DNA of 64,000 nt. It comes from Pyrocephalus nanus (Eukaryota > Chordata > Aves > Passeriformes > Tyrannidae). Where the stretch lies: contig CM076266.1 in NCBI GenBank assembly GCA_038380795.1, positions 34,856,145 through 34,920,144 on the forward strand. Reading direction: 5' to 3'. The notes under the pieces are model-generated. The model was not told the DNA's origin, searched no databases, and saw only the letters and a list, made by a program, of their open reading frames with translations. This document shows, piece by piece, positions 23,326 to 35,084 of the stretch; within the stretch, counting starts at the first letter, position 1, and each line of letters starts with the position of its first letter. A program made the translations under genes and the position numbers.

Positions 23326-25216
23326 TTCTAAGGATGGTGGTGTTCCTTTAAGGGATCATCACTCTGGAAATCTGTTTTCTCCAGGAAGTTTCTTTTCCTT
23401 TGAAGTTGACTTAAGGGTGTGGCTTTGCCTAAAAAGTGGTAGAATCTAAGTTAGAAACCAAGGGAAGAGCCTCTTGATGCAGTACCTAAGGTTTCCAGAA
23501 GAATCAATGCTTGTACAAATGCTTTCTTTTTTTTTTTTTCAATAATTATCTGTACAGTTATAAGTGAGGGATTGGAGGTGTCTCATGGCTCCTTTGAGTT
23601 CCCCTTATGGGAATAGCTGAAGCCTAATGAGATGTTCCAATAGATGAGGCCACTGGAGAGAAAAGACCTGAGTGATAAATGAAGAGTGGTCCAGAAGCAT
23701 TCATGTACAACATAATTTCCATTTAAGATTTATTCTCTCTGACTTTTTAATTGTACTCTGCTTTCAACTAGTAAATAGTACAATTCTATTTTTGTAGAGT
23801 TTGACAGAGTCATTATACATTCCTAAAGGAAGAAAAAGGATTTTAAAGTCTTTCTTGTAGTGCTTTATTTAAGTCCTACAAAATCTTTTCATGTCCGTAA
23901 CTTATGCCAAAAAACAGTAACTAATTATAAGTGTGATGTAATGAATGAACAGTTAAATTACAACTTGTTTTCCTCTGACGTAACTAATCATAGTTTGGGT
24001 TTCTTGTACTGAGTAAGGACCGGTACAACTTTCTGTGCTCTGCAGAGATTGTGATTAGAATCTCTTGCTTTCTGTAAACCTTGCTTTTGAGATGTTTGAT
24101 AAAAGCTATGAAAATATAGTGTTAAATTCAACATACAACTATACTTCCTAGCAAAACTCCAAGACTCACAACTTAGCTTTCTCAAAAAAAAAAAAATCAC
24201 TTGAATGGGGACAGAGGGAGATGATGAAGGTAGACCCTCCTTCTGAGAGTCCTACTCTGCCCCTGATAAGCAAAGCAGGTACAGTGGAGTGGGGGAGCAC
24301 GTTGTAAGACTTCTCAGGGAGAACAGAGCAGTGAATAACAGAAAGAACATTGAAGGCATTTGTCCTTGTAAACTGACCTTGTAAGCTCTGTAAAGTGTTA
24401 CAGGAAAATGTCATGCTTAGGTCCAACCAGTAGTAAGGCTGAAAAAGTGTTCCCAACAGATTATGGTCACACAGATTGTGGACAGGCATGCAGAATGTTC
24501 AATATGAGCACAAACAGCACCAATGGCCTCATCCTGACCTGGGCTCTGGCTGAGCAGAATGGAGGATTTTGCAACTGAGAATCCTGCCATCAGGATAAAG
24601 TGATGTCTCCCTATCTGCCCTTATCCTGATACACATTTCCAGGTGCATGGCATCTAAGATTCTGGGTTGGAAGTTAGCTTGACCAGAATTTCAGATCTAG
24701 CTGCTAGGAATGGATATGTATTTTACACTCAGAGCATACCTGGTTTTAAAAACAAAACCAATAATAATAGGACAAAAATTTTTCACATCTTTTGTACCAA
24801 TCTGAGGAGTGCTAACCATAGTGGTTGGCATCCCTTGCAGATTTATAAAAGAAGTGGGGGTGATGCCTGTGGGAGGCATCACTGGTGCTTGAAGACCAGA
24901 ACTGGAGCTTTTCTAGGTGAGTGACCTGCCCTCCAGGTTCTTATGCACAAAATGAGCCACAAGCATGGGAATGACAGCTTAGCAACTGGCTGGAGACAGA
25001 CTTGTGATCTTCTAATGGATGTCTGTGTTCTGAGCAGACTTGGTCACTGCCTGCATGTTCCCATATTTGTCCATTGTACAAAAGGAACTGCTTGAATTGG
25101 TGCATTGAAGTTATGCAGAAGAGGGAAGGAAACCACCTTCTCTGTGGTGATACTCCTTCAGGCAGCTGGGTTAGCCCCACTGCCATCTGTCAGACATGCT
25201 AAATTAACTTGCACAT

Positions 25217-25281
25217 TTTGGGGTTTTTTTGTTTGTTTTGGGGGTGTTTTTTATAGGTGTTTTGTTGTGGGTGGTTTTTTA
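25217..25281 (+). repeat. T/G low-complexity tract
   Basis: Irregular runs such as TTTTGGGGTTTTTTTG, TTTTGGGGGTG and GTGGGTGG give a G/T-only stretch ending in TTTTTTAG. It belongs to the same type as the tracts at 3309, 18137, 23187, 41694 and 62111. Confidence 0.8.
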
Positions 25282-27217
25282 GCATTTCCAGACAACAGTT
25301 TTAAATAGGATTTGGTTATCCCAGCCTGTGTGAGGACAGTGTGAAAAATGCCCTAGCTGCCATTTGAAAGATTTTTATTCTGTTCAGGAGTTTTTCCAAG
25401 CTAAACTGGTGTTTCTTTGCAACAACAATGAGGCAAACTGAAGAAAGTGGAAGGCACAAACTGTACAGGACTGTTCCTGTTCCTTGTTTCTCGTTAAGTG
25501 AATCCTGCTGTATGTGCTGCATTTCAATCTCCTGGCACTGCAACATAGGCAACATCAGCGTCTCACTAAGAGCTGAGCCCCGATAAAATTGTGTCCTAAG
25601 ATCAGGGTCCTGGAGAGCCTATTTGCATTCAAAGGCTTTCTGCAACAAAAGAGGCTGATCTTTGCAAATATGCAGTAGGATTTCCACAGCACCCACCCCC
25701 TCCCCTTGTGAATGACGGTTCTCTAGGATGAAAGGTGTTGCTCTTCTGTGTGCTTCACAGAGAGCCAATTGATGTTGATTTGTTTGATTCTGTTAGTTTG
25801 GGTTTGTTTTTTTTAGTTCTCCCCAAACCCCTCTTCCTGCTCCCCCCTCGTCTGCCAGCTCTTTCCTCCTTTGGAAAATAAAAAGGTAGATGAGTCATCC
25901 TTTCAGCTTTCCAATCCTTATTTTACCTGCAATTTTTACAGGTGTAGGGATAAACTGTTGAGATTTCTAACAGAGAGACAGGACACTGCTATGACAAAGC
26001 AAATAAGTGATGCTGTCTCCCGTGGCGGAAGTTTCACCTACTCTGTAACTTCTGGAATAAGCAAAAATTATTTAATTGATACCTGACATCAATGACTTAA
26101 CTGGATTTGACTGCATTCCAGTTAAATCCACTGCTGTGTGCTTGTTGCTTTCCATAGTATGTCTTGTTTGAAACAGCATTTTTAACTGTACAAATTTACT
26201 TTAGGTTAAATGACAGTTCAGCCTTGTGGATAGTTGTCCGTAGGAAATATCAAAGCAGTTTCTTCTTTCTTTCCATGAAAATAGTGTGGTGGTATGGGTG
26301 ATAATGAATATTTTCAATGCTTTTATTAAAAAAAAAACAACAACAAGAGAAACAGCACCCACAACCAAGCACACACTTTCTAACAGTATTAATTAGAATT
26401 TAATTGGAAGTTTATCAGGATGAATGCAGTTCCAAGCACTGTATTGCACTAAAGCCCAGAGTTGTAGTCATCCCTGGTACACTTCCAATGGGCTGCAAAA
26501 CAACAAGAGTGGATTTAGCATGCTTTCCACATATTGTCTTGAGGATGTTTGGGGCAAGGATACCCAAGAAATAAAAGGTGTGAGTTTACACAATGTATTG
26601 GAGAGAAAAGTGCATTTGTGGTCCTCATAACACTTTAGGGAATTCTCTTGGTTCCATTTTGCAATTCTTTTCTAAATATATATGTAAAAAAAATGGGTTC
26701 TTTTCTGGGAGCGTTTTATAGGGAAGGGGAGGCCTTACAGCAGCTATGAAGGCTTGAAAGCCACAGGAGCTTTGTGATGGGTATAAGTGACTTGATGAAA
26801 GACTGGAACTGTCTAAACAAAGGAGATCCTGTTCTTGTTAAGTAGTACAGTTTAAAAGCAGGGCACTTGGCTGTAATGCAGAAAATTTTGGTTTCTTGCC
26901 ATGCAGCAACTCTGTGATGTTAGAAAAATCTCTCCTTCCTGTGTATTTCATTTATCTTTCTGAAATTCTATAATGATCTGTCCTACATCTCCATGAGCTT
27001 CACAGTTTAAAGTCTAGATAAGACAAGCTATAATCTACAGAAAACCTGCTTGCAGGGCTTCATGGAACAAGGGACTTTTTGCATGGCAGCCTGTTGCTTT
27101 GGAGACGGGCAGATATGTTCTGTATCCTGCTCAATTCCTTCACTTAGAAGAATTAAATATTCTTACGGTTAAGAATCAATATTGTACATGTTTGAGCAAA
27201 ACACACTGATTGATCTG

Positions 27218-27257
27218 AAGCTTGCAGATTTGTCTAGAAGCTTTGTGATTTGTCTAG
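27218..27257. repeat. Two-copy 20-bp tandem repeat
   Basis: AAGCTTGCAGATTTGTCTAG (27218-27237) is followed directly by AAGCTTTGTGATTTGTCTAG (27238-27257), identical at 17 of 20 positions. The three differences are adjacent, which suggests one small conversion or an old duplication. Confidence 0.8.
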
Positions 27258-27687
27258 CAGTTTCTTTTGAATGTTCTTAGACAGTTTCTTTTCTTTTGTT
27301 TTCCCACCTCTGTAACAGATCTGGGACTCTGCCATGTTGAGTAAGTCCTTTTGTTCCCCTCCTCCAACCAAACAACTGCTATTCTCCCTTGTCTTACCTC
27401 ATTACCTAGAGTCTTCCTGAGCAGATATTTAGCTAATGAGGCTCTTGCACTGCACAATGAAAAGGGGCTATGGAAGTCTTTATAAACAAGTCTGTAACTC
27501 CTCAGAAAACGAAGGTTTCAATGGAAGCAAAATTGTCCCATTTTGAGGAAAAGGGAATTGCAATTTGACACTCAAGCAAAAAAAGTCCTTTCTTACATTG
27601 CTGATGGACTATAGCATCAGAATCCTAGTAACATCTATTGTATGATTTTTGATAACTTATTTTTCTGCTAGATGTTACATGGACTGG

Positions 27688-28402
27688 TGTAAAAGGTGAG
27701 TTCTGAAGGATGCTGAGATTGAAAACCAAGACACTGCTGAAAGCTCAACAACTATAAACACAATATTTATTACAAAAGAGTGGCCAAGTAAACGGGAACC
27801 CTCTTATTGTTATAAGAGAATGAGACACCCTACTCACATAGGTGTCACTAAGAAAGTTGTCTTACCTGCTTCCAGTATCATAGAAACCTCTATAGCAGCT
27901 GTGTCCCTGGGAGGGATGATGGCTCACACGTGCAGGTGTCCCCGCTATGGACAAATGGTCCTTCATGTGAAGCACAGATCCCCCAAAAAAACCCAGCCAA
28001 CTGCTTTTATACCATTAACTGATTGTGTCTGTCCAGGCAGGTGTGGCAGTACCGCCCAGACAGAGGTTCTCAGTTGGCCCCCTTGGTTATATAAGTGTAT
28101 CCCTTCAGTGCATGCGTGAATACTTTATTATTCCCCTAACTCAAGTGCTGTTTCACTCAAGGGGTCTTATCTATTTTGGTCTAGGGGCTTTCCTTCATCT
28201 TCTCCTCTTCAGTTTCTCCTTCAAATGTCCTCTACAGATAACCAGCCAATCACAGAACAGCAATTAAAACAGGTTATACAAGAAGCTCTTTCTCCAAGGA
28301 TGAAAACTCCCATCTATCAGTGAACTTGGCAGGCAAAGAACAAAACCTTTGCAGGTGGCTGGGCCAAACACAGACCAAAAAATATCAACATTCCCTGATA
28401 CA
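27688..28402 (-). mobile_element. Solo LTR of an avian endogenous retrovirus
   Basis: This 715-bp block has the anatomy of a retroviral LTR read on the minus strand. It begins TGTATCAGG (plus 28402 downward) and ends TTTTACA (plus 27688), giving the required TG...CA termini. The flanks carry ACTGG (27683-27687) and ATTGG (28403-28407), a 5-bp target duplication with one mismatch. Inside are a TATA box (minus TGGTATAAAAGC, plus 28003-28012) and a polyadenylation signal AATAAA (plus 27766-27771) in the right order. No gag, pol or env sequence adjoins it, so recombination between two LTRs probably removed the interior. Family is not assigned; an ERVL- or ERVK-like group is likely. The frames over it (for example 27820-28119) are shadows. 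Confidence 0.85.
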
Positions 28403-31400
28403 ATTGGTGAACTAATAAGCTTGTCAATCACATAAAAGTTAAATTAATCCACGTTTTTTATATCTGAGTTTTAATAGAGAATGACTTTTCTCAACTTGAT
28501 GATGAACAATTTAAAATCTTTGAAATTAACATGTACTTAAGGTAGTGCATTTTTTTCTTATTCAAAACTTTTATCTTTATTCTATTGGTTTAAACTGAAA
28601 GTCAAAGTTGAAATGATTCAGTCTATGTCTATTCTGCTTTCAGGCAGGCTTAAGTTGTATTTTGCCTCTCCAACTAAGGTTTGGAGTTCCTTTCTTTTTT
28701 TTTGCTGTTGAAATTTTAAATTTGAAGAAGATAGGAAAAGTTTTTATTGTTTAGAAACTACCACTATGACTGAGTAGATCTCCATAGGAACAAAATATCC
28801 CTTTGTCCTCAAATTGCCGTCTTTTAATTGGAGCGCAGAAGCCTCTTCCTCCTTTTATTTTCATTTATTATTTTTCATTTCCTCTACTTTGTCTGTGGAA
28901 GTTTGTCTTTCTCTGGTAGATTTTCTTCTCAGTCCCAGACCAGGAAGAAATGCTGATACTTTTCACATATCCCATTTTTTTTCTCCTTTTTGCTTACCTT
29001 CTGCACTTTCTTCCTTCCCAAATGTAGGCAGTCATCCCTCTGATTCCTCCTTTTCCCCACTTTAATGTCTTGATTCGACCTTCCCTTGTGCTTAGCGAAA
29101 GCCAGACTTCACATTCTTTTTTATTGCTGCTTGTGCTTTCCTCCCATCTGTGGTCACAAAGTTCAGAACATGTCTTCTCTATGCTTGTCAATTGAATTTC
29201 CTCCCTCCTCTTGTTTTCTTATCTCCTTTGGTACTTCTCATTCTTCCTTGCCTGTTATACCACACTTTTCTGCCACCTCCAGTTCATTAGCATTTGTGCA
29301 ACAACCTGCTCACTTGGGAGTGTCTGAGCCATAGGACACATTATCTGAGGAGAAGTAATGACCTCCCTGAGCCTCTGTCTCTGTCTTGTATCTGACTCAA
29401 CACCTAAATCAGCATCCCTGTCGCATATCCAGAGTCTGTCAGAAATTATCAAAGCCAGCATAATCTTTCTCTAATGATGATGGAGTATTTATGTGTTCAC
29501 CTCTGATCTTTATAAAAGTGGCCACATTTTTGACGGTTTTCTCCTATTAAATGGCTTTTTCAGGCTAAAAGTTGTTAGGGTAAGTAGGACAGAAGTTTCT
29601 GTCACCATTTGTTAAGGTGTTCTGACTTGAAGAGCATCCTTAAAAGCAAGGGCACGGATATTTGTGCAGTCTTTGCCTGCTGTTTACTCTGAATTGCGCA
29701 CAATAAATTTTCAGGGCAAAGAGAATGGAGCAGGGGAAGAAAGCCTGACTTGACAGTGGATTTTTTAAAAGTTTATGCAGCTTTTTATGTGTCAGTGTTT
29801 GCCCTTCATGTTTTAGGAGTTTTGTGATCCCTGAATGAAATAAGCCTCAGTGAGAACTTCTGAAGGAGGAGAATGCTTGATGCAGGCTGTGGGTTTACAA
29901 GTGCCTCGATTGAATCCGGAAGGCTAGAAGGAGGCTGATTCCCAGAACCTACCTTATTTCCTTAAAAAGTAACAACTCATAAGGAGAAACCTGTGCAAAA
30001 TTTAACTTGTTTTCAGCCAAATTGCTCAGCTACCTTTTAATAAAATAAAGTCTCTGAGTCATGGTTGGCCTCAGGATCGCACCACACTCAGCTGCTGTGT
30101 GCACACATAATAGTTTCAGAAAATCCTCCTTCTTGGAAAGCCAAATGGATCAGTTTTCTCATGAAACAAGATTAGTTCTGCGAATTTTAAATAAAATGCA
30201 AGGAATTAACTCACATGGTGATGGTGGTAGTGGTGTTGTACTCTCCCTTGTAGTCAACACGGAAGGATACTCAAGATGAGGAGCAGATCAGCTTTGTTCA
30301 CGTATTTTTGTTGTCTGAGTCAGAACAGAGACCAAAATATTAGTTTACTCATTAAAATGAAGACGAAAAACCCTGCTCGTTTGACACAAAATGAAATAGA
30401 GGGATTTCAACACAGGAATACCACGTTTCATGGCAAGAATATGTGCTTGGGAAGAGAGAGCTGAATCAATCTCAGAGTTTAATTCTGTGAATTTTGTAAA
30501 TGCTGATGAAAAGAGGCACCTCCACAGCACTGCATTTCCATTCAACCAAATTATTTTTGAACTTGACAATTATTCTTGGAAAAACTCTGAGATGGCCATT
30601 TATGGGTTTTGGTGGATAAACTGTTTTCTAAAATGGTTGTCTATCATTAAGTATCTTAATTTACCATCTGAGCAGTTCTGTGTTAAGCACTAGGAATTGC
30701 TCAACTGTGACAAAACAATTATGCATAATTTTTCGTACTGATGCCAGCATGACATTTTGATTGATCAAGTTCATGATACTATAAACTTTTAGGGTTTTGC
30801 GAAGTTCATGCTCATTTCTTTAAACTAGCTAGCTCTTCTCAATTTTTTTTTTGAGATGACTAAAACACTTGCAACCCAATCGAATCTCTATTATCATATT
30901 AATTTTATGTTGAGGAAAACTATTACTTTTTAATAAGGTCGAGGATTCACTGAAACATAACCCTACTGTAGAATCACATTCAGGTATTAATTAATCACAA
31001 ATTCAGGTATGAATACTTAATTGTGTCATATTACGTCCAAAGTATCATGGAGAAAAGAGAATGCCCTACTATCTGAAAATGAACAGTAGCTTGAAATACT
31101 ATTTCAGAATTGTATAGTGTCACAGAATCCCTTGAGCATAGGCCAGTAGCTCTTTATGTGTTTAGAGGCACTTAAGTAAGTTTACTATTACTGATTGTTC
31201 GAATATTCTGTTGTCTCTTCTGGTTTAATAACGATTAAAAGCTGTATGTTTTAAAGGTCTTCATACCTCTTGTTATGCAGAGATAGACTCGTGCAAGGCA
31301 GCTACTTAGCACATAAGATTTTAAAAAAAAAAAAAAAAAAGTGGGGAAACACCAAGTCAAGACTCTGGGAAATTCAGGTTCAGTGAAGATAACAAAGATA

Positions 31401-32248
31401 ACAAGGGAGACTGTCAGAGTGGAGTCTATTTATAGAAAGTATGAGTCAGGAGCATAATGCACTGAATGAAAGAAGAAATCTTTGAGCTGATAATGTGCAC
31501 AGTGGCAGATATAGATAGATATATATATACACATATATAAAAATATATATAATCCTTCTGTGCTCTATAGAGTTTTTGTGGCTTTTTTTTAAAGTGAATT
31601 TATTTCATGTGAAAGTTGCTATAATAAGGGCATTAGAAAAAAAGAATCCTTTGGCTACCTGTAAGCAGGGGAAACCTAAGAAACAATGTCATATTCAGGC
31701 TTCCTCTGTTAGTACTCTTAAATCCTGTCTTTAAAGGTGCCACATGAAACCTTGTGAGCTTTACAAAATCCTTATACAATTCCAGCATTTCAGGGTATCT
31801 GTAGAGAATGTGTCTATCTCAATGCCCTTCTTTTTTCTCGGCTTTGGAGGAGCAACATCTAAACACATTTATAGTGGTGACTGAAGAGAACTTTAAGTTG
31901 GAGGTTTATAATGGTGACAGTGCTCAGAAGCAAGCATCCAAATTAACAAAGTTTCAGGGCAATTGTGTTTTCTCCTGTTTTCTTGATCTATTCTTGCTTT
32001 TGGAAATCTGGGAAGGCTGAAAGAAAGATTAATTTGACAAAAGCTGCTCTTCTCTTCCCTCAAAGACCCTAATAAAGGAAAGAGGCAGAGGGGAAAAGTC
32101 ACTACATGCTATCTCTAAAATAACTTGGAGGTAGCCTGATAGGAGAAATAGAAACTTTACTTACAGTATCCTAGAATGCCCAAGTATGGTACAATATTAT
32201 CTTAGAGAAATCTTAGAGAATCAGATAAGGGATGTAACTCAAACAGGA
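28403..32248. other. Unassigned non-coding sequence
   Basis: No gene is recognised. From about 28830 to 29230 the plus strand is strongly pyrimidine-rich (many TTCC, CTCC and TTTC runs), which keeps long frames open by composition. An A18 run lies at 31323-31340 and a GATA/TA microsatellite at 31508-31552. A duplicated TCTTAGAGAA occurs near 32199-32220, just before the LTR-like block. Confidence 0.6.
31508..31552. repeat. GATA/TA microsatellite
   Basis: A few GATA units merge into alternating TA with short interruptions (ACACATATATAAAAATATATA). It is a simple repeat likely to vary in length between individuals. Confidence 0.85.
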
Positions 32249-32773
32249 TGTGAACTAACCTCTGTGTGCCCAAATAAGACAAACGTTACAGGTTTTGGTT
32301 GTGAAACATTATGACACTGTGCCTGCTCAAAGATTGAGGTTAAGACAACAAAGAAGATCCAGAAGGACCAAAAGACTTCTGATAGGGGGTTTGACTGGGT
32401 AGAGCAAACTAATGAATGTGTGTTGCAGTATGCTTTAGGATATAAAAGTATGCTGAAGTTGTAATGATTGTTTAAAGTGACCACGCTTCCAAAATGGTGA
32501 TTGTAACTCTTTGTGTAACCCTTCTCCATCCCAAAATCCCTCACTGTATCCTTGGAATGTCTAAGAGATAACTGGAAACTCACCTATTCGTTTTTAACCC
32601 TTTCTTGCAATTGGTTGGTTTGTAACACCTCCTGAACTCCCACTGGTCACATTGTGATTCTCCAGAAAGGTATTTAAGTCATTACCAGAACAATAAAACT
32701 CTCTCTGCCTGTTCCTTCCCTGCCTGGCTGCTGGCGCTGGTGTCCTCTCTGCTGGAGGCCATGAGGTGCCGCT

Positions 32774-32796
32774 GGGTGGGGGAGCCAGGGGGAGGG
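32774..32796 (+). repeat. G-quadruplex motif inside the LTR-like block
   Basis: The pattern is GGG-T-GGGGG-AGCCA-GGGGG-A-GGG, four G-runs with loops of one, five and one base. It lies downstream of the first AATAAA, in a GC-rich island of an otherwise AT-rich window. Confidence 0.75.
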
Positions 32797-32842
32797 CACG
32801 CTCCCCCTCGGAGCAAGAGGTAAAAGGAAAGGCCTCTTGCTC
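32787..32842. repeat. Two adjacent hairpins in the LTR-like block
   Basis: AGGGGGAG (32787-32794) pairs with CTCCCCCT (32801-32808) over an eight-bp stem with a six-base loop. Immediately after it, GAGCAAGAGG (32811-32820) pairs with CCTCTTGCTC (32833-32842) over a perfect ten-bp stem with a twelve-base loop. The first stem shares its G-run with the quadruplex motif at 32774-32796, so the two folds would compete. Confidence 0.8.
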
Positions 32843-35034
32843 TGGGGTTCCCTCTCCCCATCCACATCAGCATTCGTCAAATGTGTATTCAGTAAGTGAG
32901 AATATCTAATGAATATGTAAACAGTATGTATAATAAAAAGCCCCGTCCATCTGTCACTCAGCACGTTCGATTAGAGGAGCTATTCTCCACATGTCCAGCA
33001 TGCTGAATAAAGAATGCCCTTTTTTTATGCCTACCGATTGGTGCGAAGAAGTTTATTTCTGCTGCTTTTTGGTATCACCCCACCATGAAAAGCTGCTGCA
33101 AAAGACAAGGTCTCAAAATATTTTGACCCCTTGAAAAAATGACTAGGAGAGATCAAATTGAGGTCTTGGAGTAGCATATGATCTGAATATTTCTGCTAGT
33201 TTGTTACACTGGTTCAGTCCCACAAGTATCTTCAGACAATCATGAAAGATTAGTAAAGATAGCATTAAAACAGCAGTTGAACAGGCTCTAGATCCAGAGG
33301 AATAATTAAGAGTAGCTGAGCAAAGCACAACTTCAAGCTTATTGGTACCTAAGTCCTTTGAGATACTGTTTGAAAGGGAGAAAAAGCATCTGTGTTTGCT
33401 GTGCTGTTTCACGTCTGTTATTCATTTACTCCCAGTCGATATTAATGGATAACTGACAAACTGTATGACATGTAGAGAAATACATTGTATGGGGTGTATT
33501 TGCAGCAACAGCATTATTCTTATTAGGAGGAAAAAAGAGTATGTAGTAACATCTCAGAAGTTAGGAAATACTAAATTTCACAGCAACAAAACCCCAAATC
33601 AGTTTTCTCACAAGACTCTTTCTTGGTTTATTGGGCTGAATATAAGTATTTAGAGGGTGATCTAATGAAGAATGGTTTTTATAGGACCTTTTTCTTGTTT
33701 AGCAGAGCCAGCAAAACCAGAAGGTACTTGTAAACTTTGTTTAAAGTTGGTAAATGGCTTTAATCGCAAGAAAATAAGATGACAGTTACAGGTAAAAATA
33801 TTCAAGGAAAAGCTTTATTACATGATACTTAGTCTTTTCTATCTGGGAGAGCAAAGGATGCTGGAAGTTACCAGTGCATCAGGTCAGTGACTTTGTAGCA
33901 TAATAGTATCTCATGATGCCTGTTTTAAGTCAAGAACTCAGGACTGTTAGGAGGCTTGGTGTCTTGGTGTGATGGCAGTGGAACCTAGAATGAGCCACAT
34001 AAATTGACTTTCTGTAAATGTGAGGGAAACTTGATCTTGTTGGTTTCTTTTCTGTAAACCAGGAATATCTAGAATTTGAGAGGACAGCTGAGATAGGTAC
34101 TTTAATGTTGAATAATATATTGATGTATGCTCTATGCAGAACATGGTAGTTAAAAATAAATATAACATGAACTAGAAATCGGGTAGAAATGGAACTGTAA
34201 GTCTGGCCTGGGACTGAAGTTGAATACTGTGAAGTAAAGAAAATCTAGAGTTGCACATTAACCAAATAACAAGAAAATAAAATATTTCAATGAGCATGTG
34301 TCCATCTGTTGCAGAGAATAATGTGTGGGGACTGTAGGAGAAAAGAGAACAACTAGACACTGGAATTCAGGATTCCTTTACTTCTGGTGTTTCCCCAGTT
34401 CCCTTCCAGCTTCAGACTGCTTACAAACATCATTATTTCTGAATTAATTTTTCTTAAATTAACATTGTTCATTCTTCTGCTTTCAAAAGAAAGTCATTCT
34501 ATGAGGTTAAAAGCTACAGTTCAGTTGCCATAAGGGATCCATAGGTTCCCTTGATTCCTTGGTTTCACACAGTTGAGTGAATTGTGCAGGTATTGTGGAA
34601 ACACATCTTATGAAGAGAATTGACAGCTCTTCAACCTTTGGGTCAACTAGATAGTCAAACCTGACAAATGGAACCTGCACAGGAAAAGAGGTGATTTCCT
34701 AAGAAAAAGAATAAAATCCAAACTGCCTGGAGATAGGAAGAAGGAAACAAATGAGCAGGCAAAGTAGTTTTGAGAGGCTGATAAAGAGGCACCAAAGAAA
34801 AGAAGAGTGGAAGGAGCAAGCTTTAGGCTAGGTTTATTGGAGAGTCAGAGAGTGCAGGTGAAGCGAGCAGTACTAAGAAGGGACAAAACTTGTCTGACAT
34901 GATCAGAGGGAACACAAAAACATCACAGAAGTAAGTATGAAAGGGAAAATAAGTGCACTTAATCATCAACTGCTTTTTGACCATTGAACGAACACCACAA
35001 AAAATATCAGTGCAGGCTCCTTCAAAATGACATA

Positions 35035-35084
35035 ATATGGTATAGCTTATAGCAAAATACCATATGGTATAGTTTATAGCAAAA
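35035..35084. repeat. 27-bp tandem duplication containing a 14-bp palindrome
   Basis: ATATGGTATAGCTTATAGCA (from 35035) recurs 27 bases later as ATATGGTATAGTTTATAGCA (from 35062); over 23 compared bases only one differs. The junction forms the perfect palindrome ATACCATATGGTAT (35057-35070). The arrangement suggests a recent slippage or cruciform-linked duplication. Confidence 0.85.

Larger units (their letters stand above)
16956..27687. other. Unassigned non-coding sequence rich in T-runs and T/G tracts
   Basis: More than 10 kb without a recognisable gene. Simple sequence is frequent on the plus strand: T/G tracts at 18137-18196, 23187-23325 and 25217-25281, and T-runs at 18946-18968, 21480-21498, 23268-23291 and 23527-23539. 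There is one A/C-rich patch at 26328-26375, an A-run at 24184-24196, and a G-quadruplex motif at 19240-19262. The segment 18650-18900, with a TGACAG MEIS-type core and little simple sequence, looks complex enough to be a conserved element, but this is only an impression. Confidence 0.55.
32249..33077 (+). mobile_element. Composite LTR-like block, two promoter/polyA modules
   Basis: The segment looks like endogenous retrovirus LTR sequence on the plus strand. A first module has a CAAT-like ATTGG (near 32612), the TATA-like TATTTAAG (32671-32678) and AATAAA (32692-32697). After a GC-rich stretch a second module has GTATAATAAAAAGCCCC (from about 32930) and AATAAA (33006-33011), followed by a U5-like end that stops at GGTATCA (33071-33077). 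The second module resembles the 3' part of LTRs common in bird genomes, as far as I recall. TG at 32249 is the likeliest start, but no target duplication matches at these borders. One unusual LTR or one LTR inserted into another are both possible. No retroviral gene is present. Confidence 0.6.

Noticed and set aside
28830..29230. Long pyrimidine-rich stretch with open frames on both strands
   Set aside because: Skewed base composition removes stop codons; there is no periodicity or motif to suggest coding.
31323..31340. A18 run as a possible retrocopy tail
   Set aside because: No AATAAA at the right distance and no mRNA-like sequence before it.
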